Positions 18,345-29,567 of a stretch of 64,000 nucleotides of DNA are shown in pieces; the first letter of the stretch is position 1, and each line of letters starts with the position of its first letter. This DNA comes from Arthrobacter ipis (lineage in GTDB: Bacteria > Actinomycetota > Actinomycetes > Actinomycetales > Micrococcaceae): assembly GCF_014694315.1 (NCBI RefSeq), contig NZ_JAAOXD010000004.1:161967-225966 (forward strand), read 5' to 3'. Made by a program: the position numbers and the translations under genes. Under the pieces are notes generated by a model. The model saw only the letters and a list, made by a program, of their open reading frames with translations. It was not told the DNA's origin and ran no database searches.

Positions 18345-18414
18345 CGCCCAACTAAGTAGCAGCTGAGGGGCTTCTGAGCCCTCAGAACGCCCCGAGGTGC
18401 TACCTAGTTGGGCG
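18345..18414. repeat. nested inverted repeat between dnaN and gnd (REP-like or terminator)
   Basis: Outer arms CGCCCAACTAAGTAGCA (18345-18361) and TGCTACCTAGTTGGGCG (18398-18414) pair at 16 of 17 positions. Inside them CTGAGGG (18363-18369) pairs with CCCTCAG (18379-18385). There is no T-run. GCCCAACTAAG also occurs at the dnaN stop codon (18329-18339), so the left arm is a partial copy of the dnaN 3' end or the reverse. Confidence 0.8.
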
Positions 18415-18456
18415 GTCCTGAACCCCTAACCATCCGCGCAGAAAAGAGTTCACACG

Positions 18457-19341
18457 GTGCATATCGGACTGATCGGCCTTGGAAAAATGGGTTTCAACAT
18501 GCGCGAAAGGCTGCGCAAGGGCGGAATTGACGTCACTGGCTTCGACCGTAACCCCGATGTCACCGATGTCGCCTCCACGGACGAGCTCATCGCTGCACTT
18601 CCTGCGCCGCGCCTGATCTGGGTCATGGTTCCGGCCGGTCAAATCACCGACGCCGTCATCACCGAACTCGGTGCGAAGCTGCAGCCCGGCGACATGGTGA
18701 TCGACGGCGGCAACTCCCGTTTCACCGAGGACCAGAAGCACGCCGCGGCCCTGGCCGAAAAGGAAATCCGCTTCGCCGACTGCGGTGTCTCCGGCGGAGT
18801 CTGGGGCCTGCAAAACGGCTACGGGCTTATGGCCGGCGGCGACGCCGAGGACATCGAACGTGCCCTTCCCGTCTTTGACGCCCTCCGCCCGGAAGGGGAC
18901 CGAGCGGACAGCTTCGTCCATGTGGGCGGCGTCGGCGCAGGCCATTACGCGAAAATGGTGCACAACGGTATCGAGTACGGCCTGATGCAGGCCTACGCGG
19001 AAGGCTATGAACTCCTCGCCGCCAAGGAAATTGTCACGGACCTTCCGGGAACGTTCCGCGCTTGGCAGAAGGGAACCGTCGTCCGGTCCTGGCTGCTCGA
19101 CCTCATGGTGAAGGCCCTGGATGAGGATCCGGGACTGGCCTCGATCGACGACTATGTCGAAGACTCCGGTGAAGGCCGCTGGACCGTCGAAGAGGCGATT
19201 GCCAATGCGGTTCCGGCCCCCGCCATTACCGCCGCGTTGTTTGCCCGCTTCGCCTCGCGGGAGGACAACTCGCCGGCCATGAAGATGGTGTCCGCACTGC
19301 GTAACCAGTTCGGCGGGCATGCCACCCGTCCAGCCAAGTAG
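18457..19341 (+). CDS. gnd: 6-phosphogluconate dehydrogenase, decarboxylating (GndA short type)
   Basis: A 294-residue enzyme oxidising 6-phosphogluconate to ribulose-5-phosphate in the pentose phosphate pathway. The Rossmann motif MHIGLIGLGKMGFNM is at the N-terminus, the substrate-binding DCGVSGGVWGL at about 108-118, and catalytic-region HYAKMVHNGIEYGLMQA at about 165-182. It is the short (about 300 aa) class typical of actinobacteria, often NAD-dependent. The start is a GTG 42 bp after the inverted repeat; the stop overlaps the recF start by one base. Confidence 0.95.
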   Translation: MHIGLIGLGKMGFNMRERLRKGGIDVTGFDRNPDVTDVASTDELIAALPAPRLIWVMVPAGQITDAVITELGAKLQPGDMVIDGGNSRFTEDQKHAAALAEKEIRFADCGVSGGVWGLQNGYGLMAGGDAEDIERALPVFDALRPEGDRADSFVHVGGVGAGHYAKMVHNGIEYGLMQAYAEGYELLAAKEIVTDLPGTFRAWQKGTVVRSWLLDLMVKALDEDPGLASIDDYVEDSGEGRWTVEEAIANAVPAPAITAALFARFASREDNSPAMKMVSALRNQFGGHATRPAK

Positions 19342-20543
19342 TGTACCTAGAACACCTGTCCCTGACCGACTTCCGCAGTTACGCCCAGGTGGATCTCCGG
19401 TTTGACCCGGGCGTGACGGTCCTGGTCGGCTCCAACGGTATAGGCAAGACCAACCTGATGGAGGCCATCGGCTACCTCGCCACCCTGAGTTCGCACCGGG
19501 TCAGCGCCGACGGGCCGTTGCTGCGCTTCGGAACCGAGCGTGCCCTGATCCGGGCGAAGCTGGTCCGCGGCGAACAGTCCACCATCTTGGAGCTCGAAAT
19601 CAACGGCGGCCGGGCCAACCGCGGACGCATCAACCGCAGCAACCCGGTCCGTGCGCGCGACCTGCTGGGCATCTGCCACACGGTCCTGTTCGCCCCGGAG
19701 GACCTGGCGCTCGTCAAGGGTGATCCGTCAAACCGGCGCCGTTTCCTGGACGAGCTCCTGGTGAGCCTCATTCCGCGCCACGCTGCCACCCGCAGCGACT
19801 ACGACCGGGTGCTCAAACAGCGGAACGCACTGCTGAAGTCGGCACGGGCCGGCAAGTTCACCGCCGGCCACGACGCCACCCTCGATGTCTGGGATCAGCA
19901 CATGGCACGCGCCGGGGCGGAGCTGCTCCACGCCAGGTTGGAACTCGTCGAGCGCCTGCGGCCCCACCTCAACAATGCCTACGCCCAGCTGACCGATGGC
20001 TCGAAGGCCGCGGATGCGGTCTATCGCTCAACGCTGCAGAACATGATGGACGACGACGGCGAGCCGGCCAGCGCTTCGACGGCACCATCCGGGCCGGGAG
20101 ACCCGGCAGATGATCTGCGCCTGCTGTCCGTGGATGAGCTTGCCGAACGCTACGTGCAGGCCTTCGCGGCGTCCCGCCGCAAAGAACGCGAACGGGGCAT
20201 CTCACTGGTGGGTCCGCACCGGGATGAGCTGGAACTCGTGCTGGGCCAGGCTCCCGCCAAGGGGTTCGCTTCGCACGGTGAAACATGGTCCATGTGCCTT
20301 TCCCTGCGGCTGGCCTCCTACTACGTCATGCTCGACGACGCCCGCACCGGAGGCTCCGCACCGATCCTCATCCTGGACGACGTTTTCGCTGAACTCGATG
20401 TCCAACGGCGGCGTAAACTGGCGGCAATAGTTGCCGGCGCCGAGCAGGTGCTGGTCACCGCCGCGGTCGACGCCGATATTCCGGACGAGCTGTCGGGCCG
20501 GCGGGTGAAGGTAATCCCGGGAGGCATCGATGAACAGGGATAA
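19341..20543 (+). CDS. recF: DNA replication/repair protein RecF
   Basis: A 400-residue SMC-like ATPase that loads RecA at gapped DNA. Walker A GSNGIGKTNLMEAI is at about 31-44, the ABC signature region is around SHGETWSMCLSLRLA, and Walker B is ILILDDVFAELD. The GTG start overlaps the gnd stop (TAGTG). The 3' end overlaps the DUF721 gene by 14 nt. Confidence 0.96.
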   Translation: MYLEHLSLTDFRSYAQVDLRFDPGVTVLVGSNGIGKTNLMEAIGYLATLSSHRVSADGPLLRFGTERALIRAKLVRGEQSTILELEINGGRANRGRINRSNPVRARDLLGICHTVLFAPEDLALVKGDPSNRRRFLDELLVSLIPRHAATRSDYDRVLKQRNALLKSARAGKFTAGHDATLDVWDQHMARAGAELLHARLELVERLRPHLNNAYAQLTDGSKAADAVYRSTLQNMMDDDGEPASASTAPSGPGDPADDLRLLSVDELAERYVQAFAASRRKERERGISLVGPHRDELELVLGQAPAKGFASHGETWSMCLSLRLASYYVMLDDARTGGSAPILILDDVFAELDVQRRRKLAAIVAGAEQVLVTAAVDADIPDELSGRRVKVIPGGIDEQG

Positions 20544-21087
20544 GGACGGCGGCCTGCAGCCGGGCCGCGATCCCGATGAAATCGATGCCGCCCAGGCGGC
20601 GCTGAACAGAATGCGTGAGGCAGCCGCAGCCCGCGGCGAAATCCGCCGGAAGGCGCCGCGGGCCGGCGCCAGCCAAAAACCGCGAACCGCTTCCGGGGGA
20701 ACGCGGGGCTTCAGCCAGTTCCACTCGACCGGACGCGATCCCTTGGGACTGGGAAAAGTCGTGGGGCGGCTGGTCGCCGAACGCGGCTGGACCTCCCCGG
20801 TGGCCGTGGGCTCGGTCATGGCCGAGTGGCCGACGCTTGTGGGGCCGGAAATCTCTGCCCACTGCACCCCGGAGAGCTTCACCGATACCACCCTCCACGT
20901 CAGGTGTGATTCAACGGCGTGGGCGACTCAGCTCCGGCTGCTCAGCATGAGCCTGCTCGAAAAGTTCCGTTCCGAACTCGGTGATGGCGTGGTCACGAGC
21001 ATCCAGGTGCTGGGCCCGGCGGCACCAAGCTGGCGCAAGGGCGGGCGTACCGTCAACGGCCGCGGACCCCGGGACACCTACGGGTAA
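20530..21087 (+). CDS. DUF721 (DciA-like) protein
   Basis: A 185-residue protein of the RecF-GyrB interval. The N-terminal half is charged and Ala/Arg-rich and probably disordered. The C-terminal DUF721 domain (about 75-170) includes WPTLVGPEISAHCTPESF and LHVRCDSTAWATQLR. DUF721 includes DciA, the ancestral DnaB helicase loader/operator of bacteria lacking DnaC/DnaI, so a replication-initiation role is likely. Overlap with recF suggests coupling. Confidence 0.9.
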   Translation: MNRDKDGGLQPGRDPDEIDAAQAALNRMREAAAARGEIRRKAPRAGASQKPRTASGGTRGFSQFHSTGRDPLGLGKVVGRLVAERGWTSPVAVGSVMAEWPTLVGPEISAHCTPESFTDTTLHVRCDSTAWATQLRLLSMSLLEKFRSELGDGVVTSIQVLGPAAPSWRKGGRTVNGRGPRDTYG

Positions 21088-23539
<2,452 letters not shown>

Positions 23540-23597
23540 CGGTTTGCGCGCTTGATATTCCAGAACCGACATATACCTGAAACGGAAAAAACAGACT

Positions 23598-26333
23598 ATG
23601 AGTGACGAAACACCCGAGGTCCCGGCTGAGTCTCCGGAAGGCACGGAGCCGGTACTGGAGGGCGACGTGCTGGTGGACCGCGTGGAGCAGGTGGACCTCC
23701 AGACGGAGATGCAGCGCTCCTACCTCGACTACGCCATGGCCGTCATCGTCGGCCGTGCGCTGCCGGACGTACGCGACGGGCTGAAGCCTGTCCACCGCCG
23801 CGTGCTGTACGCGATGTTCGACGGCGGGTACCGCCCGGACCGCGCCTTCAACAAATGTGCCCGTGTGGTGGGCGAGGTCATGGGCCAGTACCACCCGCAC
23901 GGCGACACGGCGATTTACGATGCCCTGGTGCGCCTGATCCAGGACTGGACCATGCGCTACCCGCTGGCACTGGGCCAGGGCAACTTCGGCTCACCCGGCA
24001 ACGACGGCGCCGCGGCCCCGCGGTACACGGAAACCAAGATGGCGCCGCTCGCCATGGAGATGGTTCGGGACATCGACGAGGAGACCGTCGACTTCCAGGA
24101 CAACTACGACGGCAAGAACCAGGAACCCACCATCCTCCCGGCGCGGTTCCCCAACCTGCTGGTCAACGGGTCCTCGGGCATCGCCGTCGGCATGGCCACC
24201 AACATTCCGCCGCACAATCTCCGGGAGGTGGCCGACGGCGTCCAGTGGTACCTGGCCAACCCGACCGCCAGCCGCGAGGAGCTCCTCGAGGAGCTGCTGA
24301 AGCGCATCAAGGGACCCGATTTCCCCACCGGCGCCACCATTTTGGGCCACAAGGGCATCGAGGATGCCTACCGCACCGGCCGTGGCTCCATCACCATGCG
24401 CGCTGTGGTCAATGTGGAGGAGCTGCAGGGGCGGACCTGCCTCGTCGTCACCGAGCTGCCCTACCAGGCCAACCCGGATAATCTGGCCATCAAGATCGCC
24501 GAACTGGTCAAGGACGGAAAAGTCCAGGGCATCGCCGACCTCCGCGATGAGACGTCCGGCCGCACCGGGCAGCGCCTGGTTATCGTCCTCAAGCGCGACG
24601 CCGTCGCCAAGGTGGTGCTGAACAACCTCTACAAGCACACCCAGCTGCAGGAGAACTTCGGCGCCAACATGCTGGCGATCGTGGATGGAGTGCCGCGCAC
24701 TCTCAGCCTCGACGCGTTCATCAGGCACTGGGTCACGCACCAGATGGATGTCATCGCCCGGCGCACGCGCTACCGCCTGCGCAAGGCCGAGGAAGAAGCG
24801 CACATCCTGCGTGCCCTCCTCAAGGCATTGGACATGCTGGACGAGGTCATCGCCCTGATCCGCGCCTCGAGCACTACGGAGGCAGCACGCGATGGCCTAA
24901 TGCAGCTGCTGGAAATCGATGAGATCCAGGCCCGCGCCATCCTCGACATGCAGCTGCGCCGGCTGGCTGCCCTGGAACGACAGAAGATCCAGGACCGGCA
25001 CACCGAACTCGAAGCCATGATCGCCGAATACAACGCGATTCTCGCCTCGGAGGAACGCCAGCGCTCGATCATCAGCGAGGAACTCGCCGAGATCGTGGCA
25101 AAGCACGGGGACGACCGCCGCACGCAGATCCTCATGGGTTACGACGGCGACATGTCCATGGAAGACCTCATTCCTGAAGAGGAAGTGGTGGTCACGATCA
25201 CCCGCGGCGGCTACGTCAAGCGCACGCGGAGCGACAACTACCGTTCGCAGCAGCGCGGCGGCAAGGGCATCAAGGGTGCCCAGCTGCGCGGCGATGATGT
25301 GGTGGAACACTTCTTCGTCACCACCACACACCACTGGCTGCTCTTCTTTACCAACTTCGGACGCGTGTACCGGGCCAAGGCCTACGAACTTGCCGAGGGC
25401 GGCCGCGACACCAAGGGTCAGCACGTGGCGAACCTGCTGGCCTTCCAGCCGGACGAGCACATCGCCCAGGTGCTGGACCTGAAGGACTACCAGCACGCGC
25501 CGTACCTGGTGCTGGCCACCAAGCGCGGCCTGGTCAAGAAGACCCGGCTGGAGGACTACGACACCAACCGGTCCGCGGGTGTCATCGCCATCAACCTCCG
25601 GGATGAGGACGAACTGGTCTCCGCGCAGTTGGTTTCCGAGACGGACGACCTCATGCTGGTCTCCCGCAAGGGGCAGTCGATCCGCTTCACGGCCACCGAT
25701 GACGCACTCCGGCCCATGGGACGTGCCACGTCCGGCGTGACAGGCATGAAGTTCCGGGAGGACGACGAACTGCTCGCCATGAACGTGGTGGCCGAGGGCT
25801 CCTACGTTTTCGTGGTGACCGAAGGCGGCTATGCCAAGCGCACTGCCGTCGAGGAATACCGGCTGCAGGGCCGCGGCGGCCTCGGCATCAAGGTGGCCAA
25901 GCTCGCCGAGGAACGCGGGGACCTTGTGGGTGCCCTGGTGGTCCAGGAGGAAGACGAAGTCCTCGTGGTCATGGGCGGCGGCAAGGTTGTCCGCTCATCC
26001 GTGGCCGGCGTCCCCGCCAAGGGCCGCGACACGATGGGCGTCATCTTCGCGAAGCCGGACAAGAACGACCGCATCATCGAGGTGGCCCGCAACACTGAAC
26101 GCGGCCTCGAAGAGGAAGTTGAAGCCAGCGCAGAGCGTGAATCCGAGGCCGACCACACTGATGAACCGAGTGCGTCAGAAATCTTGGCTATCGCTGCCGA
26201 TGACGTAACGTTGGCTGAAGATGCCGGACCAGACGAGGAAGCCGCAGAGGCGGCTTCAGGACTGGCCGATGAAGCAGAAGGAACGTCCGGCGATGCTGAG
26301 GCGAACGAAGACAACACCGGAGGTAACGAGTGA
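23598..26333 (+). CDS. gyrA: DNA gyrase subunit A
   Basis: A 911-residue DNA-cleaving subunit. The winged-helix/tower domain contains catalytic Tyr143 in [12 protein letters not shown] and the quinolone region [11 protein letters not shown] with Thr at the E. coli Ser83 position and Asp at Asp87. The GyrA-box QRGGKGI starts the beta-pinwheel C-terminal domain (about 555-860). Residues about 840-911 form a long, strongly acidic tail, much longer than in many orthologues. It lies 58 bp after gyrB and overlaps the next gene by 4 nt. Confidence 0.98.
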   Translation: MSDETPEVPAESPEGTEPVLEGDVLVDRVEQVDLQTEMQRSYLDYAMAVIVGRALPDVRDGLKPVHRRVLYAMFDGGYRPDRAFNKCARVVGEVMGQYHPHGDTAIYDALVRLIQDWTMRYPLALGQGNFGSPGNDGAAAPRYTETKMAPLAMEMVRDIDEETVDFQDNYDGKNQEPTILPARFPNLLVNGSSGIAVGMATNIPPHNLREVADGVQWYLANPTASREELLEELLKRIKGPDFPTGATILGHKGIEDAYRTGRGSITMRAVVNVEELQGRTCLVVTELPYQANPDNLAIKIAELVKDGKVQGIADLRDETSGRTGQRLVIVLKRDAVAKVVLNNLYKHTQLQENFGANMLAIVDGVPRTLSLDAFIRHWVTHQMDVIARRTRYRLRKAEEEAHILRALLKALDMLDEVIALIRASSTTEAARDGLMQLLEIDEIQARAILDMQLRRLAALERQKIQDRHTELEAMIAEYNAILASEERQRSIISEELAEIVAKHGDDRRTQILMGYDGDMSMEDLIPEEEVVVTITRGGYVKRTRSDNYRSQQRGGKGIKGAQLRGDDVVEHFFVTTTHHWLLFFTNFGRVYRAKAYELAEGGRDTKGQHVANLLAFQPDEHIAQVLDLKDYQHAPYLVLATKRGLVKKTRLEDYDTNRSAGVIAINLRDEDELVSAQLVSETDDLMLVSRKGQSIRFTATDDALRPMGRATSGVTGMKFREDDELLAMNVVAEGSYVFVVTEGGYAKRTAVEEYRLQGRGGLGIKVAKLAEERGDLVGALVVQEEDEVLVVMGGGKVVRSSVAGVPAKGRDTMGVIFAKPDKNDRIIEVARNTERGLEEEVEASAERESEADHTDEPSASEILAIAADDVTLAEDAGPDEEAAEAASGLADEAEGTSGDAEANEDNTGGNE

Positions 26334-26977
26334 GCAATTCCGACTCATTTCCCAAGCCGAGCACTAATGGTCCCGGCGGGATGCGTCAGCCGGCGTCCGC
26401 TCCCCGGGTGAATGCCCCGGTGCGTCCCCAGCAGAGCCCGGCCACGCCGTCGGGCCCTCCGGGACAGCGTCCTGCAGGTGCGGGACAGCGCCCGGCGCCC
26501 GCAGGACAGGGCCAGCGGCCGGCTGCGCCGGCACAGCGCCCCGCAGCCCCCGGACAGCGGCCGCAGGCCCCGCAGGGTGCGGCCGGACTGGTCAAGCCGG
26601 CTCCGAAGGCCAAGGTGCGCCGTGCCCGGCTTCTGGTCAGCAAGGTTGACCCCTGGTCTGTCCTGAAAATGGCGTTCCTGCTGTCCGTCGCGCTTGGCAT
26701 CGTCACAGTCGTGGCCGCCATCGTGCTGTGGACCGTGCTGGACCTGACCGGCATCTTCGACCAGGTGGACAGCCTGCTGGGAACCCTCGCCGGTTCCGAG
26801 GGCGGCGGCTTCGAACTGAAGAAGGTCGCGTCGTTGGGCCAGGTGGCGTCCTTCGCGACGATCATCGCCGTTGTGAATGTGGTGTTGCTGACTGCCCTGT
26901 CCATGCTGTCGGCCGTGCTGTACAACATCTCGGCGACGCTTGTTGGCGGCATCGGCGTGACCCTCACCGACGACTAA
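26330..26977 (+). CDS. DUF3566 transmembrane protein
   Basis: A 215-residue protein always found behind gyrA in actinobacteria. The first 90 residues are a Pro/Gln/Ala/Gly-rich cytoplasmic low-complexity region with repeated GQRPA motifs. The C-terminal DUF3566 domain has two membrane helices (about 113-137 and 177-205) with an extracytoplasmic loop ([14 protein letters not shown]). The first-domain boundary is [19 protein letters not shown]. The function is not established; the position suggests membrane attachment near the origin or division site. Confidence 0.9.
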   Translation: MSNSDSFPKPSTNGPGGMRQPASAPRVNAPVRPQQSPATPSGPPGQRPAGAGQRPAPAGQGQRPAAPAQRPAAPGQRPQAPQGAAGLVKPAPKAKVRRARLLVSKVDPWSVLKMAFLLSVALGIVTVVAAIVLWTVLDLTGIFDQVDSLLGTLAGSEGGGFELKKVASLGQVASFATIIAVVNVVLLTALSMLSAVLYNISATLVGGIGVTLTDD

Positions 26978-27021
26978 AAACCCTGTATTTCCGGGGGAAA
27001 ACTCCGGTGGAATGCCTCGAT

Positions 27022-27051
27022 TTGAGATCGGGCCGGGATGTGCTGTAAAGT
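27022..27051 (+). promoter_or_regulatory. promoter of tRNA-Ile
   Basis: TTGAGA at 27022-27027 and TAAAGT at 27046-27051 are 18 bp apart, a good SigA-type promoter. The tRNA begins 26 bp after the -10. Confidence 0.7.
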
Positions 27052-27076
27052 CTTGTCTCGGCCCGATGAGGCATCG

Positions 27077-27150
27077 GGGCGTATAGCTCAGGCGGTTAGA
27101 GCGCTTCGCTGATAACGAAGAGGTCCCAGGTTCAAGTCCTGGTACGCCCA
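27077..27150 (+). tRNA. tRNA-Ile (GAT anticodon)
   Basis: A 74-nt cloverleaf: acceptor GGGCGTA / TACGCCC with discriminator A, D-arm GCTC...GAGC, anticodon arm TTCGCTGATAACGAA with GAT, and T-arm CCAGG-TTCAAGT-CCTGG. CCA is not encoded (sequence continues CGG). Confidence 0.97.
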
Positions 27151-27220
27151 CGGAACCTGCACAGGTTCAAGTTGAGGTTTAGGTTGGATTCCATAGGAAT
27201 CAATCCGGAACGGGGTGCAT

Positions 27221-27340
27221 GTGAAGAAGTTGCTGGTCATTGCAGCTGCAGTCGCAGGCGCCCTCCTCTACAAGAAAAAAGTGCAGGAATCCGAAGCCCG
27301 GAAAACAGTCTGGAGCGAATCAACCGACAAGGTTGAGTAG
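27221..27340 (+). CDS. DLW-39 family short peptide
   Basis: A 39-residue peptide between tRNA-Ile and tRNA-Ala: GTG start, VKKLLVIAAAVAGALLYKKK then a charged tail ending TDKVE. One hydrophobic helix with flanking lysines suggests membrane association. The name-giving Asp-Leu-Trp motif appears as Thr-Val-Trp here. A GGGG-containing leader precedes the start; a GTG 6 nt upstream is an alternative. The function is unknown, but the location after gyrA/DUF3566/tRNA-Ile is conserved in Micrococcales. Confidence 0.8.
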   Translation: MKKLLVIAAAVAGALLYKKKVQESEARKTVWSESTDKVE

Positions 27341-27411
27341 CCCGGATCCCGGTGCGGAGGCTGGTCAGTCAGGCTCCGGAACTAGGGTATGATGGGCGGG
27401 TTGCTTCTTAT

Positions 27412-27484
27412 GGGGGCATGGCGCAATTGGTAGCGCACCTGCTTTGCAAGCAGGGGGTTCGGGGTTCGAGTCCCCGTGCCTCCA
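27412..27484 (+). tRNA. tRNA-Ala (TGC anticodon)
   Basis: A 73-nt cloverleaf: acceptor GGGGGCA / TGCCTCC with discriminator A, anticodon arm CCTGCTTTGCAAGCAGG with TGC, and T-arm CGGGG-TTCGAGT-CCCCG. A possible -10 TATGAT lies at 27388-27393. Confidence 0.97.
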
Positions 27485-27491
27485 CCATAAG

Positions 27492-27524
27492 AAAGGTCCC
27501 GGTCGGAAACGACCGGGACCTTTT
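27492..27524 (+). terminator. terminator after tRNA-Ala
   Basis: Perfect stem AAAGGTCCCGGTCG / CGACCGGGACCTTT with a GAAA loop, followed by T. Confidence 0.9.
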
Positions 27525-27548
27525 GCTTTGCCTTGGTTTCGGTAGCCT

Positions 27549-27591
27549 CAACCAACGGTGCGGGTTTCGACAGGCTCGACCAGCGGTGCGC
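27549..27591. repeat. repetitive intergenic element with CTCRACCARCGGTGCG units
   Basis: Two near-copies, CTCAACCAACGGTGCGG and CTCGACCAGCGGTGCGC, flank GGTTTCGACAGG. Sequences of the TTTCGACARGCTCRACCA type are frequent dispersed intergenic repeats in high-GC actinobacteria; the genome-wide count must be tested. Confidence 0.55.
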
Positions 27592-27605
27592 ACTACTGTG
27601 GAACA

Positions 27606-28529
27606 GTGAATCTCTTCCTCGCGGCCCTGGGCGTGCTGGGCGTGGCCTCGTCAGGACCGCTCATTGCCGCCACACTCGGCGCCACCACAGTAACGGCCCT
27701 CGCCATCGCCTTCTGGCGCAACGCCATCGCGGCAGCCGTCATGGCCACCCCAACGCTGGTCCGGGAACCGCGCCAGTTCGTCCGCATCGGCCGCTATGAG
27801 TTCCGCTGGTCGCTCGTGGCGGCCGTGGCTCTGGCTCTCCACTTCGCCTGCTTCATCACGTCCCTGCAGCTGACCTCCGTAGCTGCCGCTACGGCCCTCG
27901 TCTGCCTGCAGTCCGCCTGGATCGCCCTCATTCAGCTCTTCCGCGGGGTGCGGCACCGGTGGCAGGTCCTGGTGGGCCTGGGCATCGCCTTCGGCGGCGT
28001 CGTGGCCATCACGGGTTTCGATATGGGGACCTCCCCGGACGCCTTCCTGGGCGATCTCCTGGCCATGGCCGGAGGGCTCCTCGCGGGAATCTATACGCTG
28101 GCAGGCGGCCGGGCCCGCCAGAGCATGACCACCGGAACGTACACGGCCCTTTGCTACGGCATGTGTGCTGTCCTGGTCGCGGTCCTGGCGATCTTCACCA
28201 ACCAGCCACTGTCCGGGTTCGACGCCGGCGGTTGGCTCGGGATTCTGGCCATCACCGTGTGCGCCCAGCTCGTGGGGCATACGGCATTCAACCACCTGCT
28301 GGCCACCATGAGCCCGCTGCTGGTGTCCATGATCATCCTGCTGGAAATACCGGGAGCGGCGCTGCTGGCTGCCGTGTTCCTGAACGAGACGCTGCCGGCG
28401 GGCACCTACGCCGGGCTAGCGCTCATTCTCGTGGGGCTCGCCGTCGTGGTGGCCGGGCAAAGGAGTGGCAAGGCCGGGCGGAACGAGCCGCCGGAGGAAC
28501 GCCCGCTGGCGGAGCTGGGAGCTGACTGA
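27606..28529 (+). CDS. EamA/DMT-family transporter
   Basis: A 307-residue membrane protein with about ten hydrophobic segments arranged as two EamA repeats (about 5-140 and 160-290), the drug/metabolite transporter fold. Typical features are ALAIAFWRNAIAA after helix 1, LHFACFITSLQLTSVAAATALVCLQ, and MSPLLVSMIILLEIPGAALLA in the second repeat. The GTG at 27606 is chosen because the upstream extension falls inside a repetitive element. Substrate unknown. A basic/acidic tail of about 30 residues ends the protein. Confidence 0.88.
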   Translation: MNLFLAALGVLGVASSGPLIAATLGATTVTALAIAFWRNAIAAAVMATPTLVREPRQFVRIGRYEFRWSLVAAVALALHFACFITSLQLTSVAAATALVCLQSAWIALIQLFRGVRHRWQVLVGLGIAFGGVVAITGFDMGTSPDAFLGDLLAMAGGLLAGIYTLAGGRARQSMTTGTYTALCYGMCAVLVAVLAIFTNQPLSGFDAGGWLGILAITVCAQLVGHTAFNHLLATMSPLLVSMIILLEIPGAALLAAVFLNETLPAGTYAGLALILVGLAVVVAGQRSGKAGRNEPPEERPLAELGAD

Positions 28530-28553
28530 CGACGCCGTGCGATCTGACGGGCG

Positions 28554-29456
28554 TTACTGGCCGCCGCGCCGGACTGGCTGGCTGGTGTTGACGGTGTGGA
28601 TGGCGCGCAGGAGCTTGGCCGGGAAATACACGGAGAAGAACACCACCATGGGGGCCTTGAGAGCCATCTTCTTCACGTTGTGTGCTTTGTAGGTGCGGTC
28701 GAAGCGCGTCACGTAGTACCGGTAGTCGCGGGGTGAGTCCTCAAGCCGGCGGGCCGACATCCCGGAGACCATCTGCGGCCAGTACTGGACCTTGAGGTCG
28801 TGGTCAGCGAGATGCAGGGACAGATCGATGTCCTCGTGCATCTCGTCCCGTTCGTCCCGGCAGCATTCGCTGCGGATGGTTTCCCATGCGGACCGGCGGA
28901 GGGCCATGTTGGACCCGAACAGGAAGTGGTACTGGTGCTTGGCCAGCTTCAGCATCAGCTGGCGCATCTTGTCATCCGCTTTGAGGCCGAAACGCCGCAT
29001 CGGCATGTCGTAATAAACCACGGGGCCGGTGGCAGCTGAGGTGGACAGGTCTTCGAAGGCCTTCTGTACCTGCTCCACCCAGTCAGGTTCCACCACTGAA
29101 TCGGCATCGATCCGGCCCAGGATGTCCCCGGTCGCGTGGTCCAGGCCAAAGTTTCGGGTGGGGATGAGTCCCTGTTCCCTGTCCTGGCGGAGCAGGATGA
29201 TGGGACTCTCCGGGTACTCCTGCTGCATCTGCGTGACGATCGACGCCGTGTGGTCCTTGGACATGTTGTCCACCACAATGATCTCGTGCGCCGGAACCGA
29301 CTGGTATACCGCCGCGATGAGGCACTGCCGGATGACACTTTCCTCGTTGTAGGCCGGGATAACAATCGATACGCGCGGCTCAGTGTCAGTCAAGGCGTCC
29401 TCTGCGGATCTATCGGGTGACATCCCCTCAAACTTAGCACCGATGCTTTCCATCAC
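28554..29456 (-). CDS. family 2 glycosyltransferase
   Basis: A 300-residue GT-A fold enzyme. The nucleotide-sugar-binding VSIVIPAYNEESVIRQCL is at about 29-46, followed by IIVVDNMSKDHTASIV, and the metal-binding DXD equivalent is GRIDADSVV at about 114-122. The acceptor region includes EDIDLSLHLADHD, the GT2 ED motif. The C-terminus has one hydrophobic segment (MVVFFSVYFPAKLL) suggesting membrane association. Acceptor and donor are unknown. The start may be MSPDRSAED (residue 12). It converges with the EamA gene. Confidence 0.88.
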   Translation of the reverse strand: MMESIGAKFEGMSPDRSAEDALTDTEPRVSIVIPAYNEESVIRQCLIAAVYQSVPAHEIIVVDNMSKDHTASIVTQMQQEYPESPIILLRQDREQGLIPTRNFGLDHATGDILGRIDADSVVEPDWVEQVQKAFEDLSTSAATGPVVYYDMPMRRFGLKADDKMRQLMLKLAKHQYHFLFGSNMALRRSAWETIRSECCRDERDEMHEDIDLSLHLADHDLKVQYWPQMVSGMSARRLEDSPRDYRYYVTRFDRTYKAHNVKKMALKAPMVVFFSVYFPAKLLRAIHTVNTSQPVRRGGQ

Positions 29457-29510
29457 GGCGGCACCGTGCCTGTCAGGCAGAGCGGTGCGCGGATACGCCC
29501 GTACAGACGG

Positions 29511-29545
29511 CAGGAGGGGCCCCGCGGCTGCGGAACCCCTCCTGT
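29511..29545 (-). terminator. hairpin downstream of the repeat-helix membrane protein gene
   Basis: CAGGAGGGG / CCCCTCCTG arms flank a GC-rich loop. It lies between the stop of the leftward gene at 29568 and the next leftward gene. No T-run, so termination is only likely. Confidence 0.5.
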
Positions 29546-29567
29546 TACTGCCCGTGCGGGCAAATGG

